This document shows positions 41,347 to 49,704 of a stretch of DNA of 64,000 nucleotides, one piece after another; positions within the stretch are counted from its first letter, which is position 1, and the number at the start of each line of letters is the position of its first letter. Source of the stretch: Vannielia litorea (GTDB lineage: Bacteria > Pseudomonadota > Alphaproteobacteria > Rhodobacterales > Rhodobacteraceae); the NCBI RefSeq assembly GCF_019801175.1, contig NZ_JAHVJR010000001.1, positions 3,083,195 to 3,147,194 on the forward strand, in the 5' to 3' direction. Both the position numbers and the translations under genes were made by a program. Below the pieces are notes generated by a model. It was not told where the DNA came from. It saw only the letters and a program-made list of their open reading frames with translations, and ran no database searches.

Positions 41347-44300
41347 TGAACGCTCTGATCGACGCCGCCTTCAGCCGCACCCGCGTGGTCGTGCTGATGC
41401 TCATCGCCATTCTCACCGTCGGCGCCATCACCTATCAGGCCATCCCCAAGGAGAGCTTCCCAGAGGTCCAGATCCCCACCGTCTACGTCTCCACTTCGCT
41501 GGAGGGGATCTCCCCCGAAGACGCCGAGCGCCTGCTGGTCAAACCGCTCGAAACCGAGCTGGCCGCACTCACCGGCCTCAACAGCATGACCGGCACAGCC
41601 GCCGAGGGCCACGCCAGCGTCCAGCTTGAGTTCGACGCCGGGTTCGACCCCGACACCGCGCTCGACAAGGTCCGCGAGGCGGTGGACCGCGCCGCAGGCG
41701 AGCTGCCCACCGACGCCACCGAACCCACGGTGACGGAGGTCAACACCGCGCTCTTCCCGATCCTCACGGCCATCCTCTCCGGCCCGGTGCCCGAGCGCAC
41801 GCTCAACGCGCTGGCCAACGACCTGAAAGACAGGCTCGAAGGCGTGCCCGGCGTGCTCGAGGTGGATGTGGCCGGCGAACGCGTCGAGATGCTCGAAGTG
41901 CTGATCGACCCGACAGTGTTCGAAACCTACAACCTCTCCTTCACCGAGCTGACCAACCAGATCAGCCGCAACAACCTGCTCATCGCCGCCGGAGCCATCG
42001 AAAACGGCGCGGGCCGGATGGTGCTCAAGGTGCCAGGGCTGGTGGAGGATATCGGCGACATCATGGAAATGCCGGTCAAGGTCTCCGGCGATACCGTGGT
42101 GACATTCGCCGATGTCGCCACCGTGCGAAACACCTTTGAAGACCCCGCCAGCTTTGCCCGGATCAACGGCCAGCCCGCCCTCGCGCTTGAGGTCAAAAAG
42201 CGCAGCGGCGCCAACATCATCGAAACCGTCGACACCGTGAAGCAGGCCGTCGCGGCAGCGCAATCGCAATGGCCCGACAGCGTCCAGATCAACTACATGC
42301 AAGACGAGAGCAAGCAGGTCAAAACCATGCTCTCCGACCTCGAATCCAACGTCATCGCAGCCGTGCTGCTGGTGATGATCGTCATCGTCTGGGCACTCGG
42401 CCTGCGCTCCTCCATCCTCGTCGGCCTCGCCATCCCCGGCGCATTTCTGGCCGGTGTCACCGCGCTCTTCTTCATGGGCTACACCATGAACATGGTCGTG
42501 CTCTTCAGCCTGATCCTCGTCGTCGGCATGCTGGTCGATGGCGCCATCGTCACCGTCGAACTGGCCGACAGGCTTCTGAGCGAGGGCAAGACCCCGAAAG
42601 AGGCCTATGCCGCCGCCGCCAAACGCATGGCCTGGCCGATCATCGCCTCCACAGCGACCACCCTCAGCGTGTTCTTCCCTCTCCTGTTCTGGTCCTCCAC
42701 CGTGGGCCAGTTCATGAAGTTCCTGCCGATCACCGTGATCTTCACCCTCTCGGCATCGCTCTTCATGGCGCTCGTCTTCATCCCCGTCCTCGGCGGGCTG
42801 ATCGGCAAGCGCCAGCCCCAGAGCGCCGCGCAACAGGCCCAGATCGCCGCGGCCGAGCATGGCGACCCGCGCCAGATGACCGGCGCCGCCGGGCTCTACG
42901 TGAAGGCGCTCGAATGGGCCATCCTCCGCCCCGGCCGCACCGTGATCTTCGCCGTTCTGGCGCTCTTCGCTTCCTTCCTATGCTACGCCCAACTCGGCAA
43001 CGGCATCACCTTCTTCCCCGAGTCCGAGCCCGATTTCGTGCAGGTCGAGGTCCGCGCCCGCGACAACTTCTCGATCTACGAGCAGGATACCCTCGTCCGG
43101 CAGGTCGAAACCCGCCTGCTGAAATACGGCGAGCTGCGCAGCGTCTACGCCCGCACCGGCTCCAACCGGCAGGCCGACGAAGAGGTGATCGGCACCGTCC
43201 AGCTCGAACTGACCGATTGGGACACCCGCCGCCCCGCCGCCGAGATCGTCGAGCAGATCCGCGGCGAGATGCGCGCCGTCCCCGGCATCGACGTGCAGGT
43301 GCAGGTGCAGGCCGGCGGCCCCTCTCAGGGCAAACCCGTGAACCTCGAGCTTGTCTCGCGTGACAGCGAATTGCGGATCGCCGCCGTGCAAGAAGTCCGC
43401 GCTGCAATGGAGCGGATCGGCGGCTTCACCGATGTGACAGACACCACCCCCCTGCCCGGCGTCGAATGGGAGATCCGGCTCGACCGCTCCGAGGCGGCCC
43501 GCTTCGGCGCCGATGTGGCGCTGCTCGGGCAGGCGGTGCGGCTCCTGACCCAAGGCATCACCGTGGCCGACTACCGGCCCGACACCTCCGAGGAGGCTGT
43601 CGACATCAAAGTGCGCTTCCCCGCCGGTGACCGCTCCCTCGCCGAGCTCGAAAGCCTGCGCGTGCCCACCAACGCCGGGCTGATCCCGATCACCAATTTC
43701 GTCAGCTTCGCCCCCGCCCCGCGCAGCGGCACCATCAAGCGGATCGATCAGGAGCGGGTCACCACCCTCTCCGCCGATGTCTCCCCCGGCCTTCTGGTGA
43801 ATGATCAGATCAACGCCCTGCGCGGCGCCATCGAGGCGATGGACCTGCCCGAAAGCGTCACATGGTCCTTCGCTGGCGAGGCGGAGGACCAGCAGGACGC
43901 GATGATCTTCCTCATCAGCGCCTTCATCGCCGCCCTTGGCATGATGGTTCTGGTGCTGCTGATCCAGTTCAACAGCTTCTATCAGGCCTTCACCATCATG
44001 GTCGCCATCGTCTTCTCGATTGCGGGCGTATTGCTCGGCCTCACCGTCACCGGCAGGCCCTTCGGCGTGGTCATGGGCGGCATCGGGGTCATCGCGCTTG
44101 CCGGGATCGTGGTAAACAACAACATCGTGCTGATCGACACCTACAACGACCTCAAGCGCGCCAGCATGTCGCCGCTGGAGGCCGTGCTGCGCACCGGCGC
44201 CCAGCGCCTGCGACCCGTGATCCTGACCTCCGGCACCACCGCCCTAGGCCTCGCACCAATGGTGATCGGCGTCAGCGTCGACTTCTTCAGCCGCGAAATC

Positions 44301-44498
44301 GTCTACGGCGCGCCCTCCACCCAGATGTGGGTCGAACTCAGCTCCAGCATCGCGGGCGGGCTGGTGTTCGCCACCGCCCTGACCCTCATCGTCACCCCCG
44401 CCATGCTCATGCTCGGTGAAAAGCGCTCCCGCCGAAGCCAGCGCCCGGAAGAGGCGCGCGCCGATCCTGCGCCCACCAGCCCGGCACCATCGACCTGA
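41346..44498 (+). CDS. RND-family efflux pump inner-membrane subunit
   Basis: A 1050-residue RND transporter with the standard twelve transmembrane segments and two large periplasmic loops. The N-terminus (RTRVVVLMLIAILTVGAITYQAIPKESFPEVQIPTV) and TM4 and TM10 regions match the AcrB-like group. In TM4 the proton-relay motif reads LVDGAIVTVE, so only one of the usual two neighbouring aspartates is present; TM10 has LAGIVVNNNIVLIDTY. Substrates are unknown. Coupled to the adaptor and divergent from cpxRA. The ATG at 41346 shares a base with the adaptor stop; a GTG three bases earlier is also possible. Confidence 0.94.
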   Translation: MNALIDAAFSRTRVVVLMLIAILTVGAITYQAIPKESFPEVQIPTVYVSTSLEGISPEDAERLLVKPLETELAALTGLNSMTGTAAEGHASVQLEFDAGFDPDTALDKVREAVDRAAGELPTDATEPTVTEVNTALFPILTAILSGPVPERTLNALANDLKDRLEGVPGVLEVDVAGERVEMLEVLIDPTVFETYNLSFTELTNQISRNNLLIAAGAIENGAGRMVLKVPGLVEDIGDIMEMPVKVSGDTVVTFADVATVRNTFEDPASFARINGQPALALEVKKRSGANIIETVDTVKQAVAAAQSQWPDSVQINYMQDESKQVKTMLSDLESNVIAAVLLVMIVIVWALGLRSSILVGLAIPGAFLAGVTALFFMGYTMNMVVLFSLILVVGMLVDGAIVTVELADRLLSEGKTPKEAYAAAAKRMAWPIIASTATTLSVFFPLLFWSSTVGQFMKFLPITVIFTLSASLFMALVFIPVLGGLIGKRQPQSAAQQAQIAAAEHGDPRQMTGAAGLYVKALEWAILRPGRTVIFAVLALFASFLCYAQLGNGITFFPESEPDFVQVEVRARDNFSIYEQDTLVRQVETRLLKYGELRSVYARTGSNRQADEEVIGTVQLELTDWDTRRPAAEIVEQIRGEMRAVPGIDVQVQVQAGGPSQGKPVNLELVSRDSELRIAAVQEVRAAMERIGGFTDVTDTTPLPGVEWEIRLDRSEAARFGADVALLGQAVRLLTQGITVADYRPDTSEEAVDIKVRFPAGDRSLAELESLRVPTNAGLIPITNFVSFAPAPRSGTIKRIDQERVTTLSADVSPGLLVNDQINALRGAIEAMDLPESVTWSFAGEAEDQQDAMIFLISAFIAALGMMVLVLLIQFNSFYQAFTIMVAIVFSIAGVLLGLTVTGRPFGVVMGGIGVIALAGIVVNNNIVLIDTYNDLKRASMSPLEAVLRTGAQRLRPVILTSGTTALGLAPMVIGVSVDFFSREIVYGAPSTQMWVELSSSIAGGLVFATALTLIVTPAMLMLGEKRSRRSQRPEEARADPAPTSPAPST

Positions 44499-44508
44499 CG
44501 TGGTGCCG
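44482..44508 (+). terminator. Hairpin at the end of the RND operon
   Basis: CGGCACCA at 44482-44489 pairs perfectly with TGGTGCCG at 44501-44508 around an 11-base loop that contains the stop codon. It lies between convergent genes. No T-run follows. Confidence 0.45.
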
Positions 44509-44522
44509 CCTTCATCGGCGGG

Positions 44523-44819
44523 TCATCCCTCCCGCGGCTGGGCCAACCTGTAAATGTTCACCGTCTTCTCCCGCACCATGTCGGCGACGGCAGCATCGAA
44601 CGACTTGAAGTGCGCCGTCTCAACATGCACCACGAACGCCGCTTCATCCGAATAAATCTCGTAAAGAAACACCCGGCTGCGATCCTCCGTCAGGCAAACA
44701 TCGAACCGATGGCACCCCGGCTCATCCTCCAACGACCGGCGGGCGTTCTCCTGCATCAACGGCAGAAATGCGTCCATCTGGCCCGCGTGAGGCTCAAAAA
44801 CTACGGTGACGACATACAT
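44523..44819 (-). CDS. Antibiotic biosynthesis monooxygenase (ABM)-fold protein
   Basis: A 98-residue ABM-domain protein (LsrG/YgiN-like): MYVVTVVFEPHAGQMDAFLPLMQENARRSLEDEPGCHRFDV followed by VFLYEIYSDEAAFVVHVETAHFKSF. The core E-x-Y-x-x-x-A-F-x-x-H-x-x-x-x-H-F pattern is present. Members act as cofactor-free quinol oxygenases or as isomerases of small phosphorylated or keto compounds. The ATG has an excellent aaagga RBS. It is the last gene behind the kinase and dehydrogenase, so it may act in the same pathway. Confidence 0.85.
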   Translation of the reverse strand: MYVVTVVFEPHAGQMDAFLPLMQENARRSLEDEPGCHRFDVCLTEDRSRVFLYEIYSDEAAFVVHVETAHFKSFDAAVADMVREKTVNIYRLAQPREG

Positions 44820-44892
44820 GGGCTTTCCTTTCAGGCTGCGCCCCGAGCGCATTGATTGAGGCGGCACGCCCTCCGGCTGCGGCGGGCCTGCA

Positions 44893-46158
44893 TCATGGCA
44901 GCATCCCCAGCGCATCCTCGAAAAACGTCTCTCCGCCGAAGTTGCCAGACTTGAGCGCAAGCGCCGCCGGGGCCGTACCGAGCGTCTCTGTCCAAGGCAC
45001 GCCCGGGGCAATCTGCGGGCCGATCCTCAGCGCCTTGACGCCAAGCGCCGTCACCACTGCGCCAGATGTTTCTCCGCCCGCCACGACAATCCGGGTGAAC
45101 CCTTCAGCCAGCAGCGCGCGGGCGACCGTGGCAAGCGTGCGCTCCATGACCTCTCCGGCCCGCACCCTGCCAAGCGCCGCCTGCGTGCGGGCCACTTCGG
45201 CAGGGTCCGATGAGCCGTAAATCAGCACTGGCGCATTGGCTGGCTGACCCAACGCCCAGGCCACCAACGCCTCCGCCTCGCCGTCGCCCTCTGCGGCGTG
45301 GGAGATATCAACCTTGCGGCTTGGCCAAACTGAGCAGGCACGCGCAACCTGCGCACGGGTCGCTTCCGAGCAGCTGCCCGAAAGCACCAAGGCGCGGCCG
45401 GTCACGCTGGGCATTTCCAGCGGCACCGCCTCACCCAGCGCGCCGGTCGCGCGGTGATAAGCCGGCAGGCCAAGGGAAATACCGGACCCGCCGGTGATGA
45501 ACCGATGGCTTCCGTTGGCCGCGCCAATAGCCCGCAGATCCGCATTCGTCACCGCATCCACCACGCCATAACGCCGCCCCTCCGCGCGGAGAGCCTCCAC
45601 TCGCGCCCCGATCGTCTCAAGCCCCGACCGCACATCATCGAGAGAGATCAGCCCCGCCCGATGCCTGCTCTGCCGCTCCATCAAGCGGATCAGGTTCGAG
45701 TCCCGCATCGGCGTCAGCGGATGGTCCTTCATCGAGCTTTCCGCCAAAGGCACATCGCCCACGAAGAGCTCGCCGTTCGATACGGTGCGCCCATTGTCCG
45801 GAAAGGCCGGGCAAATCACGGCAAAGCCCTCGCCCAAGTGCTCCAGCAACGCGTCCGCCACCGGGCCGATATTGCCCTCATCGGTCGAGTCGAAAGTGGA
45901 GCAATACTTGAACAGGATCTGCCCGGCACCTTGGGGCAAGAGCCAATCGGTCGCAGCAATGGCCTCCCCCACAGCCTCCGCTTTCGGCGCGGTGCGCGAC
46001 TTCAGCGCCACCACCACCGCCTCGGCTCCATGGGTCTCGGTCGCCGCGTCCGGCACGCCGATCACCTGCACAACCGACATGCCCTCGCGCGCAAGGGTGC
46101 TTGCAAGGTCAGTCGCGCCGGTGAAGTCATCGGCAATGGCGCCAATCGTGATCCCCAT
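44893..46158 (-). CDS. otnK: Four-carbon acid sugar kinase, OtnK type (3-oxo-tetronate kinase)
   Basis: A 421-residue DUF1537-family kinase. The N-terminal IADDFTGATDLA, the KYCSTFDSTDEGNIGPV motif, CPAFPDNGRTV with ESSMKDHPLTPMRDSNL, and the nucleotide-binding AGGETSGAVVTALGV followed by QIAPGVPWTETLG and ALKSGNFGGETFF match OtnK. Known members phosphorylate 3-oxo-tetronate at C4 in threonate and erythronate catabolism. The usual partners OtnC, OtnI and LtnD/DenD are absent here; instead an isopropylmalate-dehydrogenase-type gene precedes it, three bases away. A TRAP importer and a GntR regulator are adjacent. Confidence 0.9.
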   Translation of the reverse strand: MGITIGAIADDFTGATDLASTLAREGMSVVQVIGVPDAATETHGAEAVVVALKSRTAPKAEAVGEAIAATDWLLPQGAGQILFKYCSTFDSTDEGNIGPVADALLEHLGEGFAVICPAFPDNGRTVSNGELFVGDVPLAESSMKDHPLTPMRDSNLIRLMERQSRHRAGLISLDDVRSGLETIGARVEALRAEGRRYGVVDAVTNADLRAIGAANGSHRFITGGSGISLGLPAYHRATGALGEAVPLEMPSVTGRALVLSGSCSEATRAQVARACSVWPSRKVDISHAAEGDGEAEALVAWALGQPANAPVLIYGSSDPAEVARTQAALGRVRAGEVMERTLATVARALLAEGFTRIVVAGGETSGAVVTALGVKALRIGPQIAPGVPWTETLGTAPAALALKSGNFGGETFFEDALGMLP

Positions 46159-46161
46159 AGG

Positions 46162-47256
46162 TCAGCCCAGCAGGTCCAGCAGCTCTTTTGTCACCGCAAC
46201 GGTGCCCATGTCGCCGCCAAACTCCATCGGCCGCAGGCGGTTCGCCTCGAACCCGTCCTGCACCGCTGTCTCGACCAGTTCCGCCGCCTCTGCCCAGGCC
46301 TCGTTGCCGCTGCGCTCAGCCAGGTAGTCGAGCATCAGCGCGCCCGAGAGAACGGCGGCCAGCGGGTTGGCCTTGTCCTGCCCCATAATGTCCGGTGCCG
46401 AGCCATGCGCGGGCTGGAACAGGCCCACCTCGTCGCCGATCTCCGCGCAGGCGGCCATGCCCATGCCGCCAACCAACCCGCCGCCAAGGTCGGAGAGGAT
46501 ATCGCCGAACATGTTTTCCATCACCATCACGTCGAACTCCCAGGGCTTGCGGATCAGGTCCAGCGCCTGCGCGTCGACGTAATTGTGCGTGGCTTCCACC
46601 TCCGGATACTGCGGCGACACCTCGTCGAAGATCTTCCGGAAGAAGGCCATTGAGTTGAACACATTGGCCTTGTCGACGCAGGTCAGTTTGCCGGGACGGC
46701 CACGCGCCTTGCGCTTCTCGGCCAACCGGAACCCGAAGTGAAACAGCTTCTCCGTGGTAGGGCGGGTGATGCGGAGCGTATCGCGCACCTCGTCATCACT
46801 GGCAAAGTTGGGGCGCCCGTGAGTGGCAGCCGAGAAAAACAGCCCTTCGGTGGATTCGCGCAAAATCACCATGTCGATCCCGGCGGCGCGCGGGTCTGCC
46901 AGCCGCTGCGGGGCATTCGGGTAGGCCTTCACCGGGCGCACGCCGGCATAGAGGCCATATCGGTCCCGCAAGCGCAGGTGCGGGGCAATCTCGGTGCCGT
47001 CCTCATGCCGCACCGAGGGGAGGCCGATGGCGCCAAGGAAGATCGCATCAAGCTCGCCCGCACGGGCCTCGCCGCCGGGCTCGATATCGCGCCCGGTTTC
47101 CTTGAAGTAGCCAGCCCCGGCGGTGATCTCCTCGTAGCGCAGCGCGGGCAGCCCGGCCTTGGCCACGGCGGCATCCACAACCTCGACCGCCGCGTTTGCT
47201 ACGTCCACACCTATCCCGTCGCCCCGGATAAGGGCGATGCTCAGCTTGTCTGACAT
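46162..47256 (-). CDS. Isocitrate/isopropylmalate dehydrogenase-family enzyme
   Basis: A 364-residue beta-decarboxylating dehydrogenase. It has the opening IRGDGIG, LRESTEGLFFSA in the place of the substrate-loop motif, a VDKANVF catalytic lysine segment, the acidic DALDLIRKPWEFDVMVMENMFGDILSDL metal site and the HGSAPDIMGQDKANPLA cofactor loop. NAD is likely. The RESTEGLF motif differs from true LeuB (RELTGG) and Icd, so it is not a leucine or TCA enzyme. As an operon partner of OtnK it probably oxidises a hydroxy acid with beta-decarboxylation, like PdxA2 in the D-threonate pathway (inference). Confidence 0.87.
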   Translation of the reverse strand: MSDKLSIALIRGDGIGVDVANAAVEVVDAAVAKAGLPALRYEEITAGAGYFKETGRDIEPGGEARAGELDAIFLGAIGLPSVRHEDGTEIAPHLRLRDRYGLYAGVRPVKAYPNAPQRLADPRAAGIDMVILRESTEGLFFSAATHGRPNFASDDEVRDTLRITRPTTEKLFHFGFRLAEKRKARGRPGKLTCVDKANVFNSMAFFRKIFDEVSPQYPEVEATHNYVDAQALDLIRKPWEFDVMVMENMFGDILSDLGGGLVGGMGMAACAEIGDEVGLFQPAHGSAPDIMGQDKANPLAAVLSGALMLDYLAERSGNEAWAEAAELVETAVQDGFEANRLRPMEFGGDMGTVAVTKELLDLLG

Positions 47257-47272
47257 GATGTTTCCTTCCGGG

Positions 47273-47944
47273 CTAAAGCTGGCCCAGCTTGTATTTTTCC
47301 AGAATGGCCAGCAGTTCTTCGGCGGACCTCGTGCGGTGCTGTTTGAACAGGCGCCGCACGGAATCGCCGTCGCCTGCCCGCAGGTAATTGAGAATTTCGC
47401 GATGCTCCTGCGTGGAGCGATGGGGTGGCCCGCGCATCCGCATCGTCACCACGCGCGCCCGGTGCGCCTGATCGTAAAGGGCGCGGACGAAGTCCTTCAG
47501 GCGGCGGTTACCCTGAAGATCGAGCAAAATCTGGTGAAACCGGTCATCGGCCTCGGCCCAAGTATCGAGGTCTTCGCTCTCCAGTGCGGCCTCCATCTCG
47601 GCGGTGGCCTGCTCCAGCGGGGCAAGCTCCGCCTCGCTAGGGTTCGTTTCGGCGTAGCGGGCGGCGGCATCGGGCTCCAGCGAGGTCAGGATCTGGTAGA
47701 TCTCGCGCATATCCTCGGCCCGGATCGGCAAAACCCGCACGCCCCGGCGCGGGATCAGCTCGACCAGCCCCTCCGCCTCCAGCCGGATCAGCGCCTCGCG
47801 CACCGGGGTCCGACTCATGCCGAGCCTGATCGCGATTTCCGGCTCGGGCGCCTGAAAGCCGGGCGGCATCCGGTTGGCCCGGATCTCGTCCTTCAGCCGC
47901 TCATAGGCAGCCTCGACGCGCGATGATTTGACAGCCTCTGCCAT
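47273..47944 (-). CDS. GntR-family (FCD domain) transcriptional regulator
   Basis: A 223-residue regulator of the FadR subgroup: a winged helix (AAYERLKDEIRANRMPPGFQAPEPEIAIRLGMSRTPVREALIRLEAEGLVELIPRRGVRV) and an all-helical FCD effector domain with metal-ligand-type residues (DDRFHQILLDLQGN and HREILNYLRAGD). The ATG at 47944 gives the standard N-terminus; a GTG twelve codons earlier is also in frame. Divergent from the TRAP operon and leading the dehydrogenase-kinase unit, it likely represses both until the imported acid is present. Confidence 0.92.
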   Translation of the reverse strand: MAEAVKSSRVEAAYERLKDEIRANRMPPGFQAPEPEIAIRLGMSRTPVREALIRLEAEGLVELIPRRGVRVLPIRAEDMREIYQILTSLEPDAAARYAETNPSEAELAPLEQATAEMEAALESEDLDTWAEADDRFHQILLDLQGNRRLKDFVRALYDQAHRARVVTMRMRGPPHRSTQEHREILNYLRAGDGDSVRRLFKQHRTRSAEELLAILEKYKLGQL

Positions 47945-48006
47945 CCGGTCCGTTCCCTCTCGTTTCGGCAACAATTGCACCTCAGGGGGAGGTCGTCAAA
48001 TAAATT

Positions 48007-48018
48007 AATGCATACATT
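48007..48018. promoter_or_regulatory. Candidate GntR operator
   Basis: AATG-cata-CATT, a small perfect inverted repeat in an AT-rich patch of the divergent region between the GntR gene and the TRAP operon. The half sites are short, so the assignment is weak. Confidence 0.35.
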
Positions 48019-48105
48019 GACGAATGCGATGCAAAATGCCTTAGTGTGCGGACTTGCCGGTGCTCCGGCCCAGATATTGCCCACCCGTGGGCGTGAGGAG
48101 GAAAG

Positions 48106-49125
48106 ATGAAACGGATGATTCTGACGGCGGCGGCCCTGTCGCTCGCTGCCACGGTGGCCAGTTCGGAAACGGTTCTCAAGATCCAGTCGTCGGCGCAAAG
48201 CGGTGCCTATGAATACAGCTATCTCGAGGATGAATGGGGCAAGCGCCTGGCCGCCATGACAGGCGGTGAAGTGACCGTCGAGTTCTTCCCGATCAACGCA
48301 ATCGTCGACCGCAACGAAACCCCCGAGGCCGTGATGGCCGGGGTGCTCAGCGGCGACCTGAACTCGGTGGCCTACTTCACCGGCCGCAATCCGGCCTTCG
48401 CCATCATGGGCGACCTGATCGCCGGCTACGATTCGCCGGAGCAGGTGCAAACCTTCTGCCGCCACGGTGGCGGGCGCGATGCGCTTCAGGAGTTGTGGGA
48501 GTCGGTGCTGCCCGGCGCGATGCACGTCGTCGGCTGCGGTGCAGTCTCCAAGGAAGCGCTGGTCTCCAAGGTCGAAATCCGCGGCGTGGCCGATCTCGAA
48601 GGCGTCAAGATCCGCTCGCCCTCCGGGCTCGCCGCCACGGTCTTCCAGAAGGCAGGCGCCGCGCCGGTCTCGATGTCGATCAGCGATGTCTTCACCTCGC
48701 TGGAGAAGGGCGTCATCGATGCCGCCGATGCCTCGGCCTACATCAACAACTCGACCAGCGGCTTCCATCAGGTTGCCAAGTTCCCGCTCTATCCGGGCAT
48801 CCACTCGATGGCGATGCGCCAGTTCGTCATCAACCAGGGCGTCTGGGACGGCATGACCGAGGATCAGCAGCTTGCCGTGGAAACATGGTTCTACGCCGCC
48901 TATGACGACCTGCGCCGCCAGCTCGACCTGCAAGACAAGCAGCAGGTGCAGGCCGATGAGGCCGCCGGTGACATCACCGTGGTCGACTGGAGCCAAGAGG
49001 AGCGCGACAAGTTCCGCGTGCTGGCCGCCGAGGCCTGGGAAGAGACCGCCGAGAAGTCGCCCGAGGCACGCAAGGCGCTCGACGCCCACTACGCCTTCAT
49101 GAAGCAGATCGGCCTGCTGAAGTAA
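48106..49125 (+). CDS. TRAP transporter solute-binding protein (DctP family)
   Basis: A 339-residue receptor. The signal peptide is MKRMILTAAALSLAATVASS, and the mature chain has the TRAP clamp arginine in LEGVKIRSPSGLAATVFQKAGAAPVSMSISDVFTSLEKGVIDAAD. The C-terminus has the usual long helix (WEETAEKSPEARKALDAHYAFMKQIGLLK). It is divergent from the GntR-dehydrogenase-kinase operon and should import the substrate of those enzymes, possibly a four-carbon sugar acid (inference). Confidence 0.92.
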   Translation: MKRMILTAAALSLAATVASSETVLKIQSSAQSGAYEYSYLEDEWGKRLAAMTGGEVTVEFFPINAIVDRNETPEAVMAGVLSGDLNSVAYFTGRNPAFAIMGDLIAGYDSPEQVQTFCRHGGGRDALQELWESVLPGAMHVVGCGAVSKEALVSKVEIRGVADLEGVKIRSPSGLAATVFQKAGAAPVSMSISDVFTSLEKGVIDAADASAYINNSTSGFHQVAKFPLYPGIHSMAMRQFVINQGVWDGMTEDQQLAVETWFYAAYDDLRRQLDLQDKQQVQADEAAGDITVVDWSQEERDKFRVLAAEAWEETAEKSPEARKALDAHYAFMKQIGLLK

Positions 49126-49140
49126 CACAACAAGACGAGA

Positions 49141-49189
49141 GGGAGGGGCTTGCCGTGGTGCTGGCCCCTCCCGTCACACGGGGAGGGGC
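49141..49189 (+). promoter_or_regulatory. Three-arm region with two mutually exclusive hairpins over the dctQ ribosome site
   Basis: Identical arms GGGAGGGGC at 49141-49149 and 49181-49189 flank one complementary arm GCCCCTCCC at 49164-49172. The middle arm can pair with either outer arm. The right arm is also the Shine-Dalgarno of the dctQ gene, two bases before its ATG. Pairing of the middle arm with it would hide the RBS; pairing with the left arm would free it. Confidence 0.6.
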
Positions 49190-49191
49190 AG

Positions 49192-49704
49192 ATGCAGGCA
49201 TATGTAACGATCATGGGGAAGATCTCTGTCTTCCTCGGCAAGGTCTGCGGGGTGTTCTACCTCGCGGCAGTGGGCCTCTCGCTCTACGAGGTCTTCATGC
49301 GCTACGTGCTCGGCGCGCCCACCTCATGGACCTCCGAAACGATCATGGTTCTGGTGGCCACCGCCTGGATGCTCTGCGTCGGCGCCGTCACCCAGCAACG
49401 CCGCCACATCACCGTCACCACCATGGAAATTCTCGTCGGCGAGAAGCTCTGGAACCGCATGAAAAGGGTCGCCATCGTCCTGTCGATGATCGGCGTGGCC
49501 GGGCTGCTGATCATGCTCTGGGGGCCGATGGTGAAGGTGCTGAAAGCACCGCAGACAACCGGCAGCGCCTTTGATCCCTATGCTCCCACCTACGTGAAGA
49601 CCATGCTCGTCGCCTCGGTGGTGCTCTACTTCCTCCAGTTGCTCGCCAACCTCCTCACGCCCGCCGCCAAGCGGCCCGCCCCCGCCGGAATGGGAGTGGA
49701 ATAA
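49192..49704 (+). CDS. TRAP transporter small permease (DctQ family)
   Basis: A 170-residue protein with four hydrophobic segments (about residues 9-30, 45-65, 85-105 and 128-148) and the DctQ-like YEVFMRYVLGAPTSWTSE motif. The ATG at 49192 sits behind a strong ggggaggggc RBS that also forms part of a hairpin. Its stop overlaps the start of dctM. It is slightly shorter at the N-terminus than an alternative that would start in the hairpin. Confidence 0.9.
   Translation: MQAYVTIMGKISVFLGKVCGVFYLAAVGLSLYEVFMRYVLGAPTSWTSETIMVLVATAWMLCVGAVTQQRRHITVTTMEILVGEKLWNRMKRVAIVLSMIGVAGLLIMLWGPMVKVLKAPQTTGSAFDPYAPTYVKTMLVASVVLYFLQLLANLLTPAAKRPAPAGMGVE

Noticed and set aside
41034..42860. A 608-codon minus-strand frame inside the RND pump gene
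   Set aside because: Glu/Gly/His-rich low-complexity translation and complete overlap with a well-conserved pump gene; a shadow frame.
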